A stretch of DNA of 64,000 nucleotides from contig JAYKKM010000471.1 in assembly GCA_035772405.1 (NCBI GenBank), forward strand, positions 2,528,501 to 2,592,500, written 5' to 3'. Every line of letters starts with the position of its first letter. The stretch's first letter is position 1. Below the pieces are notes generated by a model. The model did not search any database. It had not been told where the DNA came from and worked only from the letters and a program-made list of their open reading frames with translations. This document shows positions 41,489-49,955 of this stretch, one piece after another. This DNA is from Chrysogorgia sp. JL179-B06 (taxonomy: Eukaryota; Cnidaria; Anthozoa; Scleralcyonacea; Chrysogorgiidae). The position numbers were made by a program, and so were the translations under genes.

Positions 41489-42910
41489 TTATTTCCTCTG
41501 TTTGTACTGATCGTAGACGAACCAAGCTAGTGCTATCGCTAGGATCCATAAATTAGATGCTAACCAAGATATACCTGCAGCTCCCCACTTTAACGCAGTC
41601 GCTACCACGTTTAGCAGTCCAGCCAGTAGAGGGCCAGCCTTTGTGGCTAGATTAGTTATAGCTTTTCCTAGTTTTCCAAGTGCTTGTCCACCTTTGAAGA
41701 CAACACTTCTAGCAGATATTATAATTGTGGTGATAAAAGAGGCTATGGTTATTCCTAAAGCTGAGGCGCCTAACCAATTTTCTCTTAACCACTCCTTTAT
41801 TTTTTGTAACCGAGTGATATCCTCTTCTTGTGTCTCCCTAACCTCCTCACGTTCCAATTGGTTTAAGGTTCGATCCTTAGCTATCTCGAGACCTGTCACT
41901 CTCTCATACAATTCTGCCCTCTTTATGGGACTGTGTTCCTCTCTATTCATATCGTGTGTAGTCTCGTCAATAGCGTCCTGAAAATAGTTGGCTTGTGTTT
42001 CTAGAAATATTGGTCTAGTGTTTGGATCGATTGTATCACTTGGATTTAGGACACCTCGTAGGTCACGATTCTCTTCTTCTGTTAACCCAAATACGTTATC
42101 GTAGTTCACTTTTGTTTCAATTACTGGGAAGTCACTCGAAACTGTGGTGTCTTCTGTTCTATCGTCAGTTGTTTGAGTGTCTCCTGTTATAACGTCAGTT
42201 GTTGTTGTGTCAGGGATTTGACCGACTAGCTCTTTAAACTGCTCAATCGCACTTTTACTTTTACTGTCTTTACTGTAGATTAAACCATTTTTTCCAGGTT
42301 TTAGTATTAGTTTAGGTTTCAAATATTCACCGTCTTCTCCTACCGGTTTGAAAAGAATAGAATCTGAGTGTGTCACATATGACCTATTGACTATATTCCT
42401 TGACACATCGTCATGACTAAGTCTTTTCTTGTACAATTTACGTATTTTTTTGTCTATTAGATTAGTTCTTTTTATACCATTTGATACTAACTCTTTGTTG
42501 AGTTCGTTTAGTTTACCAAGTCTTCTTTTGATTTCGTCCGTCTTTTCAAAAGCTAAATTGAAGCTCTCATCGTGGACGTCACTATATGTCGCCAGTTCAT
42601 CAAACACTACTGCTGGGGCATTAGTGGTGGTTCCTTTACTAGTTATTAACACTGTTCCGTCGTCATTGTCTATGAACGACGTCTCCGCATGTCTGATTCT
42701 GTCTTGTACTCTGCGATCTATAACTCTAGTCTCTAGCTCATGTTTCACCCTGGTGATTCCTTCACGTATATCATTAAATTCTTGTACTGTCTCACGTCCT
42801 GAGACTATATTTTTAAACATTTTGAGCTGTTCTTTTAACTGTTCGTCCGTATACTTCTCAAAATCGTTACGATCTTGCATTTCGATTTCATCGAATCCTC
42901 CTTCAGCCAT
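41489..42910 (-). CDS. Conserved Polinton membrane protein, 473 aa (copy 2)
   Basis: Homologue of 20362-21792. The C-terminal membrane region is almost identical to copy 1 (WLGASALGITIASFITTII, GPLLAGLLNVVATALKWG, NLWILAIALAWFVYD). The N-terminal 60 residues and the region before the membrane segments have diverged strongly, suggesting different selection on the two halves. It starts 6 bp after the integrase stop, behind AGTAGTATATA. Confidence 0.75.
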   Translation of the reverse strand: MAEGGFDEIEMQDRNDFEKYTDEQLKEQLKMFKNIVSGRETVQEFNDIREGITRVKHELETRVIDRRVQDRIRHAETSFIDNDDGTVLITSKGTTTNAPAVVFDELATYSDVHDESFNLAFEKTDEIKRRLGKLNELNKELVSNGIKRTNLIDKKIRKLYKKRLSHDDVSRNIVNRSYVTHSDSILFKPVGEDGEYLKPKLILKPGKNGLIYSKDSKSKSAIEQFKELVGQIPDTTTTDVITGDTQTTDDRTEDTTVSSDFPVIETKVNYDNVFGLTEEENRDLRGVLNPSDTIDPNTRPIFLETQANYFQDAIDETTHDMNREEHSPIKRAELYERVTGLEIAKDRTLNQLEREEVRETQEEDITRLQKIKEWLRENWLGASALGITIASFITTIIISARSVVFKGGQALGKLGKAITNLATKAGPLLAGLLNVVATALKWGAAGISWLASNLWILAIALAWFVYDQYKQRK

Positions 42911-42916
42911 TATATA

Positions 42917-43996
42917 CTACTCAATGTTTTGAATATCAATCTCTGGTATCCATGAGTTGTGTTTACTGTCGTAACCAAGCCACTTAACTAAAACCATCTT
43001 TTTACCCTTGACCTTCTTTCTCTTCAATATCTTCTCAACTTTGTATACATCGTCTTTTTTATCAACAGCTGACAACTCTTCCTCGTAAAACTTACCGATG
43101 ATGAGTTCCCCCTCGTGGTCCTCTATCTCGTACACGGTAGGGTCACCACGTATGACTTTTGACACTTTAAATAGCTCCTCGGTGAAGTTAGCCTCGTACC
43201 CTTTCGCGAATATGCTTTTGTACTTTGATATCCTGACAGTCTCACCTACTTTGAATTTTGGTAGTGGGTAGTCACCGAAATGGTGTCCAAACAATGTCGT
43301 CCATACTTCGTTTTCGTTTTTCTTACTAACGTCTTTAGGTTTCATTAGAATAGTACTGTGTTTGGTATTGTTGTAATTCTCAACGAGCTGGTCTAAAATG
43401 TCTATCCACTTGTATGTTCCTTTACTGTAGAAGTACTTCCACATAGACGTCTTGAGTGTTCTGTTAAATCGTTCCACGACTGCTGCCTTTTTATCAGAGT
43501 TCGTGCTGAAGTACTTCACGTTGTGTTTATCCAACAGATCCCTCACACCAACGTTGTAGAATTCCTTACCGTCGTCAAACTGAACCAGCTTTGGATACTC
43601 ACCAAATCTAACCTTAACCTTCTCTAGTAACTTTTCGACAGCCTTAGTCATGTTTTGTGTGTCTTTCCTGTAGACAGGTATGGTAAACGCATACCTACTA
43701 AGGATCTCAGTGGCTGTTAGTATCCAGTAGTACCCATTGTTCTTGTGCTTGTACTTACCCATATCGACCAAGTCCATCTGTATCTGCTCACCCAGATAGT
43801 CGACAAACGTTTGTCTAAACTTGTGTTTCTTAACAACTGGTTTGTACCTAGTGTACGTGTCTTGAGATTTTAGCCAATCCTTTATCTTTGTCCTACTAAC
43901 GTTTAGTCCATCTTCCAACGCTCTTTGGTACAGTCTCTCAGCAGACTGGTAACCAGTTGATGGGTTGTAGTAAATATCTCTTAGTTCTTGCTCCAT
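42917..43996 (-). CDS. DD35E integrase with chromodomain (copy 2, intact)
   Basis: 359 residues from the ATG at 43996; a GTG two codons upstream is less likely. The catalytic triad is D75 (QMDLVD), D141 (QFDDGKEF) and E176 (VVERFN), spaced as DD35E. An SH3-like linker follows (FKVGETVRISK), then a C-terminal chromodomain (about 318-353: VYKVEKILKRK, MVLVKWLGY, NSWIPE). This is the Polinton integrase, related to those of Ty3/gypsy and retroviruses, which inserts the element with 6-bp duplications. It starts 5 bp after the minor capsid stop. Confidence 0.96.
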   Translation of the reverse strand: MEQELRDIYYNPSTGYQSAERLYQRALEDGLNVSRTKIKDWLKSQDTYTRYKPVVKKHKFRQTFVDYLGEQIQMDLVDMGKYKHKNNGYYWILTATEILSRYAFTIPVYRKDTQNMTKAVEKLLEKVKVRFGEYPKLVQFDDGKEFYNVGVRDLLDKHNVKYFSTNSDKKAAVVERFNRTLKTSMWKYFYSKGTYKWIDILDQLVENYNNTKHSTILMKPKDVSKKNENEVWTTLFGHHFGDYPLPKFKVGETVRISKYKSIFAKGYEANFTEELFKVSKVIRGDPTVYEIEDHEGELIIGKFYEEELSAVDKKDDVYKVEKILKRKKVKGKKMVLVKWLGYDSKHNSWIPEIDIQNIE

Positions 43997-44001
43997 ATAC
44001 A

Positions 44002-44646
44002 CTACGTGATGTGTAAATCTAACAGCACCTCACCAACGTTAACAGTGTTATCATCCTGATCTGTTATCTTGAACTCTAGTTGGTTGACGACTCCTTTGTT
44101 TATTGGGATTTTCGACCCAACGCCAAAATGTTGTGCAGAGCCTCTTAATGTCTGTGTGCTAGTTGTTGGCAGTACTGCGATACAATCGCTTTTGCTACCA
44201 TTGACTATGTTATTAGATCTGTCCACAATATTAGATGTTACTTGTACGTATTTCAGTCCTATGTTAACGTTCACAACGTTGGGACTGGTTTTTGTGGTGG
44301 CTATTGTAGTGTTTTCGTCAAACCCTAAAAGTTGTCCAAATTTAAACAGTTCTATTTGTTGATCAGTTGTTATCGTACACGTCGAGTCATATTTGTTAGC
44401 CACTAGCTTCACGTCTCCTAACTTTTCCAAGTCGTCGGCGATCATTTTGAAGGTGTGGTACCCAGGACTAAAAACGTGGTCACTACTGTTGTAAGTTATC
44501 TTGTTGTTAGCTGTGGTTACGTTAACGTAGTCCCAAAAGATGGTTGCCTCCTTCACTAGTAAGTGAGGGTCTAAGTTAGTTGCTAGAATTGACTCTGGTA
44601 GGTCTACAGTTTTAGTTGAACCACTAATCAATACTACCACTCTCAT
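44002..44646 (-). CDS. Minor capsid (penton-like) protein, 214 aa (copy 2, intact)
   Basis: Intact version of the gene broken in copy 1. Beta-rich, with SPGYHTFKMIADDLEKL, a LLGFDE motif near residue 110 and a second half ending GEVLLDLHIT. Polinton minor capsid proteins are single jelly rolls of this size with such GY.tf..i..dL and LGF motifs, and they occupy the vertices. It is divergent from the 543-aa gene across 17 bp. Confidence 0.7.
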   Translation of the reverse strand: MRVVVLISGSTKTVDLPESILATNLDPHLLVKEATIFWDYVNVTTANNKITYNSSDHVFSPGYHTFKMIADDLEKLGDVKLVANKYDSTCTITTDQQIELFKFGQLLGFDENTTIATTKTSPNVVNVNIGLKYVQVTSNIVDRSNNIVNGSKSDCIAVLPTTSTQTLRGSAQHFGVGSKIPINKGVVNQLEFKITDQDDNTVNVGEVLLDLHIT

Positions 44647-44663
44647 ATAACGTACGGTATGTT
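44647..44663. promoter_or_regulatory. 17-bp divergent promoter region (copy 2)
   Basis: TATAACGTACGGTATGTTA-type imperfect palindrome lying directly between two ATG codons on opposite strands. Conserved unchanged in copy 1. With no room for separate promoters, transcription must start at or within a few bases of each ATG, or read through from neighbours. Confidence 0.55.
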
Positions 44664-46295
44664 ATGATGGATGCGTTCAAAAGAAAGTATCCTTATGCTG
44701 ACAAGAATAGGTTTTTTCTTGACGTTGACGACAATATGCACATACATATATTCTTCGTGACGAAAACTAATATTGGTGACGTTAGTGTAGACTCGAGGAG
44801 GTTCAAGAGTAACCCAGAGTACACTAAGTATCTAACGATAAACAAACCAATGATAGTTAACCAAAAAGAGATAGCTAACGCCGTACGCGTGGCTAAGCTG
44901 AATCTAGTCAAAAAATACCCTCACATCACTCTGAGTAAGTTTGAGTTTGATCCAACTGTCTCACAAGACGGTGAGGTTAATGGTGTTGACATATATTTTA
45001 GAAACAACGACATCATAAGCACTAACATAACTAGTGATACCTTCAAAAACGACAAGAGTATGTGGGTTTGGTTACACAACAACAAGTCTCCAAAAGGTAA
45101 CGACAAGTTTCCAGAAATATGGCTATCTGGTGGAACTATCCAACCATTATCAAAAGGTCGCAAGAACCACTGGGGACTTTGGGATGGCTATCCAACGGAA
45201 AACGTGTTGAACTACCCAGTGAATAACTTTAGAGTCTTCGTTAATCGAAAGAGCTACTTTCTCTCAAAGCTACCAGTATTACAAATCACCACTTCAAAGA
45301 CAAAGTCAAAGTGGGACGACAACGAGAGCTACTATAGAGTCGTGTTTGCAACATATTGCGCAAGTTTCTGTTGTGGAGTGTCGTTACAACACTTATCACC
45401 CTCACAAGAAGTTCACCCTGTTATCACGAGTGTAATGAGGTTCCATCTGTACTTTACCATCAGAAGACTTCTCAGAAGGATGGAAGGTGGTGAGAGTATG
45501 AGATCGATAAGTAGAGAGTTTGACGCTGGAGAATTGTATGGTAAGACAGACAAGATTCCTAAAAAACATTACTACCAGGGTAAGGTTCTTGCTGATGGTA
45601 CAACAGGTGAGGAGAGAGTCTTCACGATTAACGACGTTAAGAACGACTATAAACGATACGTTCCTCTGATGTCGAATGGTTTTACCAACATTGGGCGGCA
45701 ATATCTAAATCAGTCCATAGAAGCCTTTGTTTACTCCACACTTGGTGCACAAGCGAGGACACGTGTGTCAGTCGTTGGTGATTCTGCAGGTAGTCTAGAG
45801 ACTCAACAAGAGTTCCGCAAGTTGGTGGAGGACAGTGTTATAAACTACGACGTTTCAACGTGGATTCTCAACATGAACAAGTCGATTAAAGACACTAACG
45901 TTGTCCAAAACCTTGCACTGTCACCGTCTACGTGGTTAATGCCGAGTAACGTTGTAATCCTCAAGAACAAAATCGCTGGGTACAACAACCTATTGAAGAC
46001 TGCCACACAGAGTATGAAGTTTGGAGTAAACAGTGGGTTAAACTACACAGAAACGACGGAGGTTAAGAAAGTTCACCAAGAAGGTGGAGAGCATCTGGAG
46101 ACACTTGATAAACCAAAGGTGACACACCGTCTGACACCAAACGTGACACATCAGGAAGAGCATCTGGAGACACCAAAGGTGACACACCGTCTGGAGGTAT
46201 CAAAGGCAACACCAGGTGACAACACGACAGAGTTGGGGCTAATTCTAGTGGTTTCGGTTGTGTCTGGCTATTTAGTGAGCAAATATGTGTTATAA
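44664..46295 (+). CDS. Large conserved Polinton protein with C-terminal TM, 543 aa (copy 2)
   Basis: Homologue of 11828-13558. The first 470 residues are strongly conserved (WGLWDGYP, YCASFCCGVSLQHL, FHLYFTIRRLLRRM). The Glu/His/Thr-rich repeat region before the terminal membrane segment is shorter and degenerate (HQEGGEHLETLDKPKVTHR, then HQEEHLETPKVTHR). No family is recognised. Its stop lies within the region before the fibre start, 5 bp upstream. Confidence 0.78.
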   Translation: MMDAFKRKYPYADKNRFFLDVDDNMHIHIFFVTKTNIGDVSVDSRRFKSNPEYTKYLTINKPMIVNQKEIANAVRVAKLNLVKKYPHITLSKFEFDPTVSQDGEVNGVDIYFRNNDIISTNITSDTFKNDKSMWVWLHNNKSPKGNDKFPEIWLSGGTIQPLSKGRKNHWGLWDGYPTENVLNYPVNNFRVFVNRKSYFLSKLPVLQITTSKTKSKWDDNESYYRVVFATYCASFCCGVSLQHLSPSQEVHPVITSVMRFHLYFTIRRLLRRMEGGESMRSISREFDAGELYGKTDKIPKKHYYQGKVLADGTTGEERVFTINDVKNDYKRYVPLMSNGFTNIGRQYLNQSIEAFVYSTLGAQARTRVSVVGDSAGSLETQQEFRKLVEDSVINYDVSTWILNMNKSIKDTNVVQNLALSPSTWLMPSNVVILKNKIAGYNNLLKTATQSMKFGVNSGLNYTETTEVKKVHQEGGEHLETLDKPKVTHRLTPNVTHQEEHLETPKVTHRLEVSKATPGDNTTELGLILVVSVVSGYLVSKYVL

Positions 46296-46299
46296 CATA

Positions 46300-47247
46300 A
46301 TGAGTCTAAGATATGGGTTTGAGGACAGAGACTACGAGAGTGACAAAATACTAAGAAGAGCGAAGAGACATCTAGACAGTGACCCTAAGTTAAGCGTGAG
46401 CGGTGGGAGGATGTCTGGAGATATAGATATGGCGTTCAGGACACTCAAAAACATAGCAGATCCAGAAGACGATTGGGATGCTATCAATAAAAAAGTGTTG
46501 GAGTCCGTATACTTATCACAATACTTTAGAACGCAGTCATATAACGTTCTATTTAACTTTAACGTCACAAACCATGCTGTGAGTATGGTGGAATACCACA
46601 GTGGAACAAATAAAGTGAAAACCATTAGAGATAAAACGAACATGTTAGTACAATACGACCCAACATATGGTCCTATTATTGGTGTTAACGATGGTCATAG
46701 CTTCCTATCCCCTGAACTAACTCCAATTCCGTTTGAAGCTGGAGTACATTTTAACTGTCCACGTATGCAATACTGTGACATATCCGTTTTTGTGGTAGCG
46801 AGGTTAGTCATGAGGGTAACTACGAAAGATTGGGAGGCGATTATCTCAAACGATGACGGGTCGTGGGACAAATACATAGGATACAAAGGAGTCGATAAAT
46901 TATCACACGGTGGTGGCTATCCAGTAAAGGAGTACACGTGTACAATCCCAAATAATATCGACACCACCAAGAGACATATGATATCAATACATTGGCGGAT
47001 GGGTAACTCCTACGTTAAGGTGAACAACGTGAGGTCAACAGACTCAGACTTCACAGCTAATTACGAAGAGATAGGGTCTCCTTACGTAACGATATTTGGA
47101 GTTCATCGACCAAGAGTACCACTAGCACCCTACAAGTACCCGTCTATGATAGAGTTCTACGGTGTGAAGATTGTCTCTGGTTACATGACGAGCCGAGATA
47201 TAATATTAGTTGGTAGAGATATGATGAAGGAATATGGGGTAAGTTAA
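46300..47247 (+). CDS. Fibre-like protein with LamG/ConA-like domain (copy 2)
   Basis: 315 residues from the ATG at 46300. The GRMSGDIDMAFRTLKNIADP...DAINKK repeat-like motif near the N-terminus is the collar/fibre signature seen in phage tail fibres. The C-terminal 200 residues look like a beta-sandwich lectin domain (DWEAIISNDDGSWDKYIGY, MISIHWRMGNSYVKVNN). A spike that attaches particles to cells is inference. The stop overlaps the next start as TAATG. Confidence 0.68.
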   Translation: MSLRYGFEDRDYESDKILRRAKRHLDSDPKLSVSGGRMSGDIDMAFRTLKNIADPEDDWDAINKKVLESVYLSQYFRTQSYNVLFNFNVTNHAVSMVEYHSGTNKVKTIRDKTNMLVQYDPTYGPIIGVNDGHSFLSPELTPIPFEAGVHFNCPRMQYCDISVFVVARLVMRVTTKDWEAIISNDDGSWDKYIGYKGVDKLSHGGGYPVKEYTCTIPNNIDTTKRHMISIHWRMGNSYVKVNNVRSTDSDFTANYEEIGSPYVTIFGVHRPRVPLAPYKYPSMIEFYGVKIVSGYMTSRDIILVGRDMMKEYGVS

Positions 47248-47747
47248 TGAGGAAGAAGTCAGTTGTTGTTTTCAATCACATATCAAAGGATATGTCAGAG
47301 GAAGAGGTGCTAGAGCTCAAACGTTTGTACGCGTACTACCACAAACTAGAAGCCTGTTACAAATGGAAATACAAGAGGTTGAAGAAAGTTAAACTATCAT
47401 TAAACATGACTAGCATAGGGTTAACGACAGTAGGGATTATAGCTGGATCGATAACCGCTAACCCTCTAATCACTGCTTGTATTAGTGGTCCTGGTGTGAT
47501 CATCCAAGGTTACTTGGCTAAATCCAATCTGACGAGTAGAGTGGAGCATTGTAAGTTTGCTCACACTAGCTACAAAAAGATACTGATACAACTAAGATCG
47601 TATCTTAGAGGTCTTCCTTACAACGAGTCAATGTTCCTCTCAGACGTTAAAGTGTTGGACGATATTGTGACTGACTTGTGCCCACCAATCAATGGAATGA
47701 CGAAAAGGTACAATAAAGTATATGACGAGACCGACGTTCCAAAATAG
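47247..47747 (+). CDS. Two-TM protein, SLATT-like (copy 2)
   Basis: 166 residues; starts inside the fibre stop codon. N-terminal charged helix, two adjacent hydrophobic segments (GLTTVGIIAGSITANPLITA and the following one), then HCKFAHTSYKKIL and LRSYLRGLPYNES. Its tail differs from copy 1 after YNK(V/I)Y. A hairpin lies 13 bp after the stop. A membrane function is clear; a SLATT relation is tentative. Confidence 0.65.
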   Translation: MRKKSVVVFNHISKDMSEEEVLELKRLYAYYHKLEACYKWKYKRLKKVKLSLNMTSIGLTTVGIIAGSITANPLITACISGPGVIIQGYLAKSNLTSRVEHCKFAHTSYKKILIQLRSYLRGLPYNESMFLSDVKVLDDIVTDLCPPINGMTKRYNKVYDETDVPK

Positions 47748-47759
47748 GGTAAGACACAG

Positions 47760-47774
47760 GGGGTGATTCACCCC
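47760..47774. promoter_or_regulatory. Hairpin after the two-TM gene (copy 2)
   Basis: GGGGTGA-T-TCACCCC, a perfect 7-bp stem with a 1-nt centre, at the position where copy 1 has a different strong hairpin. Candidate RNA 3'-end signal; another hairpin (GGTCCCA/TGGGACC) follows at 47847-47863. Confidence 0.45.
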
Positions 47775-47905
47775 ACACGGCCACACACGGTCGGTCTACA
47801 TGTCAGAACCAGGAGTGTGTTCCACATGAAAGATGACAAAAACTCAGGTCCCAAAATGGGACCTTGGTCAGAGTCACTTATAATATTACACACGGTATAT
47901 TATAT

Positions 47906-48706
47906 ATGACGAGCCTTGTCAGAAATTTCAGTTTTGATAACAACTCAGTCACGACTATTAAAGATGGAGACAATATTTGGTTCTATGGAAAAGAAGTCGC
48001 TAAGGCACTAGGGTATAAAAACGCGAGTTGGGCTATCAGTGCACACGTTGACGACATATATAAGGTCAAACGAGAGGTGTTTGAAGGGGTGCGCGAATCA
48101 CGCACCCCTTTAAATTTACAACCAAACACGATATTAATATCGGAGCCAGGAGTTTACGCTCTAGTCTTCTCATCGAAACTCGAGTCAGCTAAGAAGTTTC
48201 AAAACTGGGTGTTCTCAGAAGTCCTACCATCTATTAGAAAGACAGGTGTTTACACGCAATGTAACCAGTTATCAATAATGAATGAGACAGATTTACACTA
48301 CGACATTGTAAAATATATTAAAGAATACCATCCGGTAATAACCATTCCAGGACTCGGTGAGTATCAAAACACAACAACCAGAAGAAAAGATGGGTGGAAC
48401 AAAGGGTATGTGGGTGGGCAACCAGATTTGATTGTTCTACAACTACATAAGAGATACAATGGTTTTGCTATAGAGTTCAAAACACCGAAAGGTAATGGAG
48501 TTATTAGGAACAACCAGATGAAGGCATTAAAGAGGCTAAGATCACAAGGATACGACACGCTACTATCCTCTAACCAACATAAGATAATACATTTCATAGA
48601 AACATATATGAGAGACTCCAGAGTTCTATGTGAGTACTGCAACAGGAGATTTAAGAGTGAAACCACACTGTCTAATCACCAAAGATACTTTCATCGAATA
48701 CTATGA
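47906..48706 (+). CDS. Bro-N domain fused to a VRR-NUC-like nuclease and C2H2 finger (copy 2)
   Basis: 266 residues from the ATG at 47906. A Bro-N part (NIWFYGKEVAKALGY, PGVYALVFSSKLESAKKF, VLPSIRKTG) is followed by the nuclease part (GGQPDLIVLQLHKRYNGFAIEFKTPKGNG) and a terminal C2H2 finger (CEYC...H). The Bro-N half differs greatly from copy 1 over its first 90 residues, whereas the nuclease half is about as similar as the other genes. A hairpin (48086-48108) sits in the Bro-N coding region at the same place as a different hairpin in copy 1. AIEFK against AIELK keeps the catalytic E and K. Confidence 0.82.
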   Translation: MTSLVRNFSFDNNSVTTIKDGDNIWFYGKEVAKALGYKNASWAISAHVDDIYKVKREVFEGVRESRTPLNLQPNTILISEPGVYALVFSSKLESAKKFQNWVFSEVLPSIRKTGVYTQCNQLSIMNETDLHYDIVKYIKEYHPVITIPGLGEYQNTTTRRKDGWNKGYVGGQPDLIVLQLHKRYNGFAIEFKTPKGNGVIRNNQMKALKRLRSQGYDTLLSSNQHKIIHFIETYMRDSRVLCEYCNRRFKSETTLSNHQRYFHRIL

Positions 48707-48763
48707 GATAATCTGTGAGATGACTGTGAGGTCATCTATAACAAGACACCACATATAGTATAG

Positions 48764-49063
48764 ATGACTGACAGTGAGTCCGTACCTATTATAACGTCGA
48801 CAACAAGGACCAAAGACCCTAAGAGAGTAGAGGCAGGCAAACGCTTGGCTGCCATATCTAAAGCAGCTAAAGAGAGGAAGATGAGAGAGAGAGTGATAAG
48901 TGAGGACGATAGTTTTAACTATGGATACATCATAGGCACTATAGGAGTGTTAATAGCCGCTGGTTCGCTGTACTACACTATGAGTAAAGACAAGCAAGTA
49001 GTGATCGAAGAGCCTAAGACCGTCGTTATAAAACCACCACGTAAACTCGACAGCTTCGATTAA
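48764..49063 (+). CDS. Small single-TM protein, 99 aa (copy 2 only)
   Basis: A basic N-terminal half with RTKDPKRVEAGKRLAAISKA is followed by one membrane segment (YIIGTIGVLIAAGSLYYTM, about 54-72) and a short polar tail. I associate the KDPKRVEAGKRLA motif with Polinton-type elements, but no function is known to me. Copy 1 has lost the gene by a 356-bp deletion. It starts after CATATAGTATAG. Confidence 0.7.
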   Translation: MTDSESVPIITSTTRTKDPKRVEAGKRLAAISKAAKERKMRERVISEDDSFNYGYIIGTIGVLIAAGSLYYTMSKDKQVVIEEPKTVVIKPPRKLDSFD

Positions 49064-49080
49064 AACATATTGTATAATAT

Positions 49081-49314
49081 ATGGCATCAATAGACAGAAA
49101 AGAACTGATGAACGAGCTATACGACGCAGCCCTCGTGACTGCTGGAGCCGTAGCTGTGTCTATGGCATCAAAGAAAGTACTAAAAGAACCGTTAGGCACC
49201 CCTGAATCAGTGAAGGGCACCCTCAAGCTAGCGACTGCTGTAGGTGTCTCAACGCTACTCATTAAGTGGGCACAGAGTAAGAAATACTTACCTATTGACC
49301 CGTTCTCAAAATAA
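49081..49314 (+). CDS. Small hydrophobic protein, 77 aa (copy 2)
   Basis: Membrane-type protein: ALVTAGAVAVSMASKK and VGVSTLLIKWAQ are hydrophobic segments separated by EPLGTPESVKGTLKL; it ends YLPIDPF. I recognise this as a small companion protein recurring in Polinton-like elements, of unknown function. It starts directly after CATATTGTATAATAT. Confidence 0.75.
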   Translation: MASIDRKELMNELYDAALVTAGAVAVSMASKKVLKEPLGTPESVKGTLKLATAVGVSTLLIKWAQSKKYLPIDPFSK

Positions 49315-49330
49315 TCTAACGTAATACATA

Positions 49331-49747
49331 ATGGCTAGCTTGGTAGCAGGTGGGTTGTTCAACGCTATAGCATTCGCAGGAGCTGGATTTCTATTCAGCA
49401 AGCTAAACCATACCGGCTACGAGGTAGAGATAAAGAGACACAACAAAGCGTTGGAGAGTCTTGCAAGAGCGAAAGAAAAGTTCTACGAGAACGAGATTCG
49501 TCAGAGAGACAAAATTCAGGAATTGAGACAACAACTGTCAGATGCTAACGCAGATATAAACGACACTAACCACGCTCTGGACCAACTAAGACAAGTACTG
49601 ACTATACAGTATGATGGAAAGACGTTTAGTAAAGAGCCTGAGTTGTCAGACTATTACAAACCTTCAGATGAGATGAAAGAATACCAAACGGTATTCGTTG
49701 GAGTTGTTGGGATACCCATCGGTTACTTAATATATAGAGTAGTATAA
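49331..49747 (+). CDS. Conserved Polinton membrane/coiled-coil protein, 138 aa (copy 2)
   Basis: Nearly identical to 8721-9137. N-terminal hydrophobic GGLFNAIAFAGAGFLFSKL, coiled coil over about residues 30-90, conserved TFSKEPELSDYYKPSDEM and a C-terminal hydrophobic end. The spacing to the previous gene is 16 bp. Possibly a virion membrane or internal protein; that is inference. Confidence 0.75.
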   Translation: MASLVAGGLFNAIAFAGAGFLFSKLNHTGYEVEIKRHNKALESLARAKEKFYENEIRQRDKIQELRQQLSDANADINDTNHALDQLRQVLTIQYDGKTFSKEPELSDYYKPSDEMKEYQTVFVGVVGIPIGYLIYRVV

Positions 49748-49775
49748 TGAGTAGTATAATATATAGAGTAGTATA

Positions 49776-49925
49776 ATGGAATTTAATAAAAAGCATGACT
49801 CGACAGAGACACTACAAACTCGTCAGATAGAAAAGTTGGAACAACTACTATCAGACGCTCTAAAACAGGTCGCAACAATAAAATGTGAGTGGGAGACACT
49901 CAACCACAAAGTTACTACACTATAG
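49776..49925 (+). CDS. Short coiled-coil reading frame, 49 aa (copy 2)
   Basis: A 49-residue charged helical peptide (QIEKLEQLLSDALKQV) preceded by a duplicated TAGTATAATATATAGAGTAGTATA motif. It occupies the slot of the 97-residue protein of copy 1 but shares little sequence. It may be a shortened or replaced gene; real translation is uncertain. Confidence 0.45.
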   Translation: MEFNKKHDSTETLQTRQIEKLEQLLSDALKQVATIKCEWETLNHKVTTL

Positions 49926-49955
49926 TCTAAAGGCATATATAGTATAGTAACTTAG

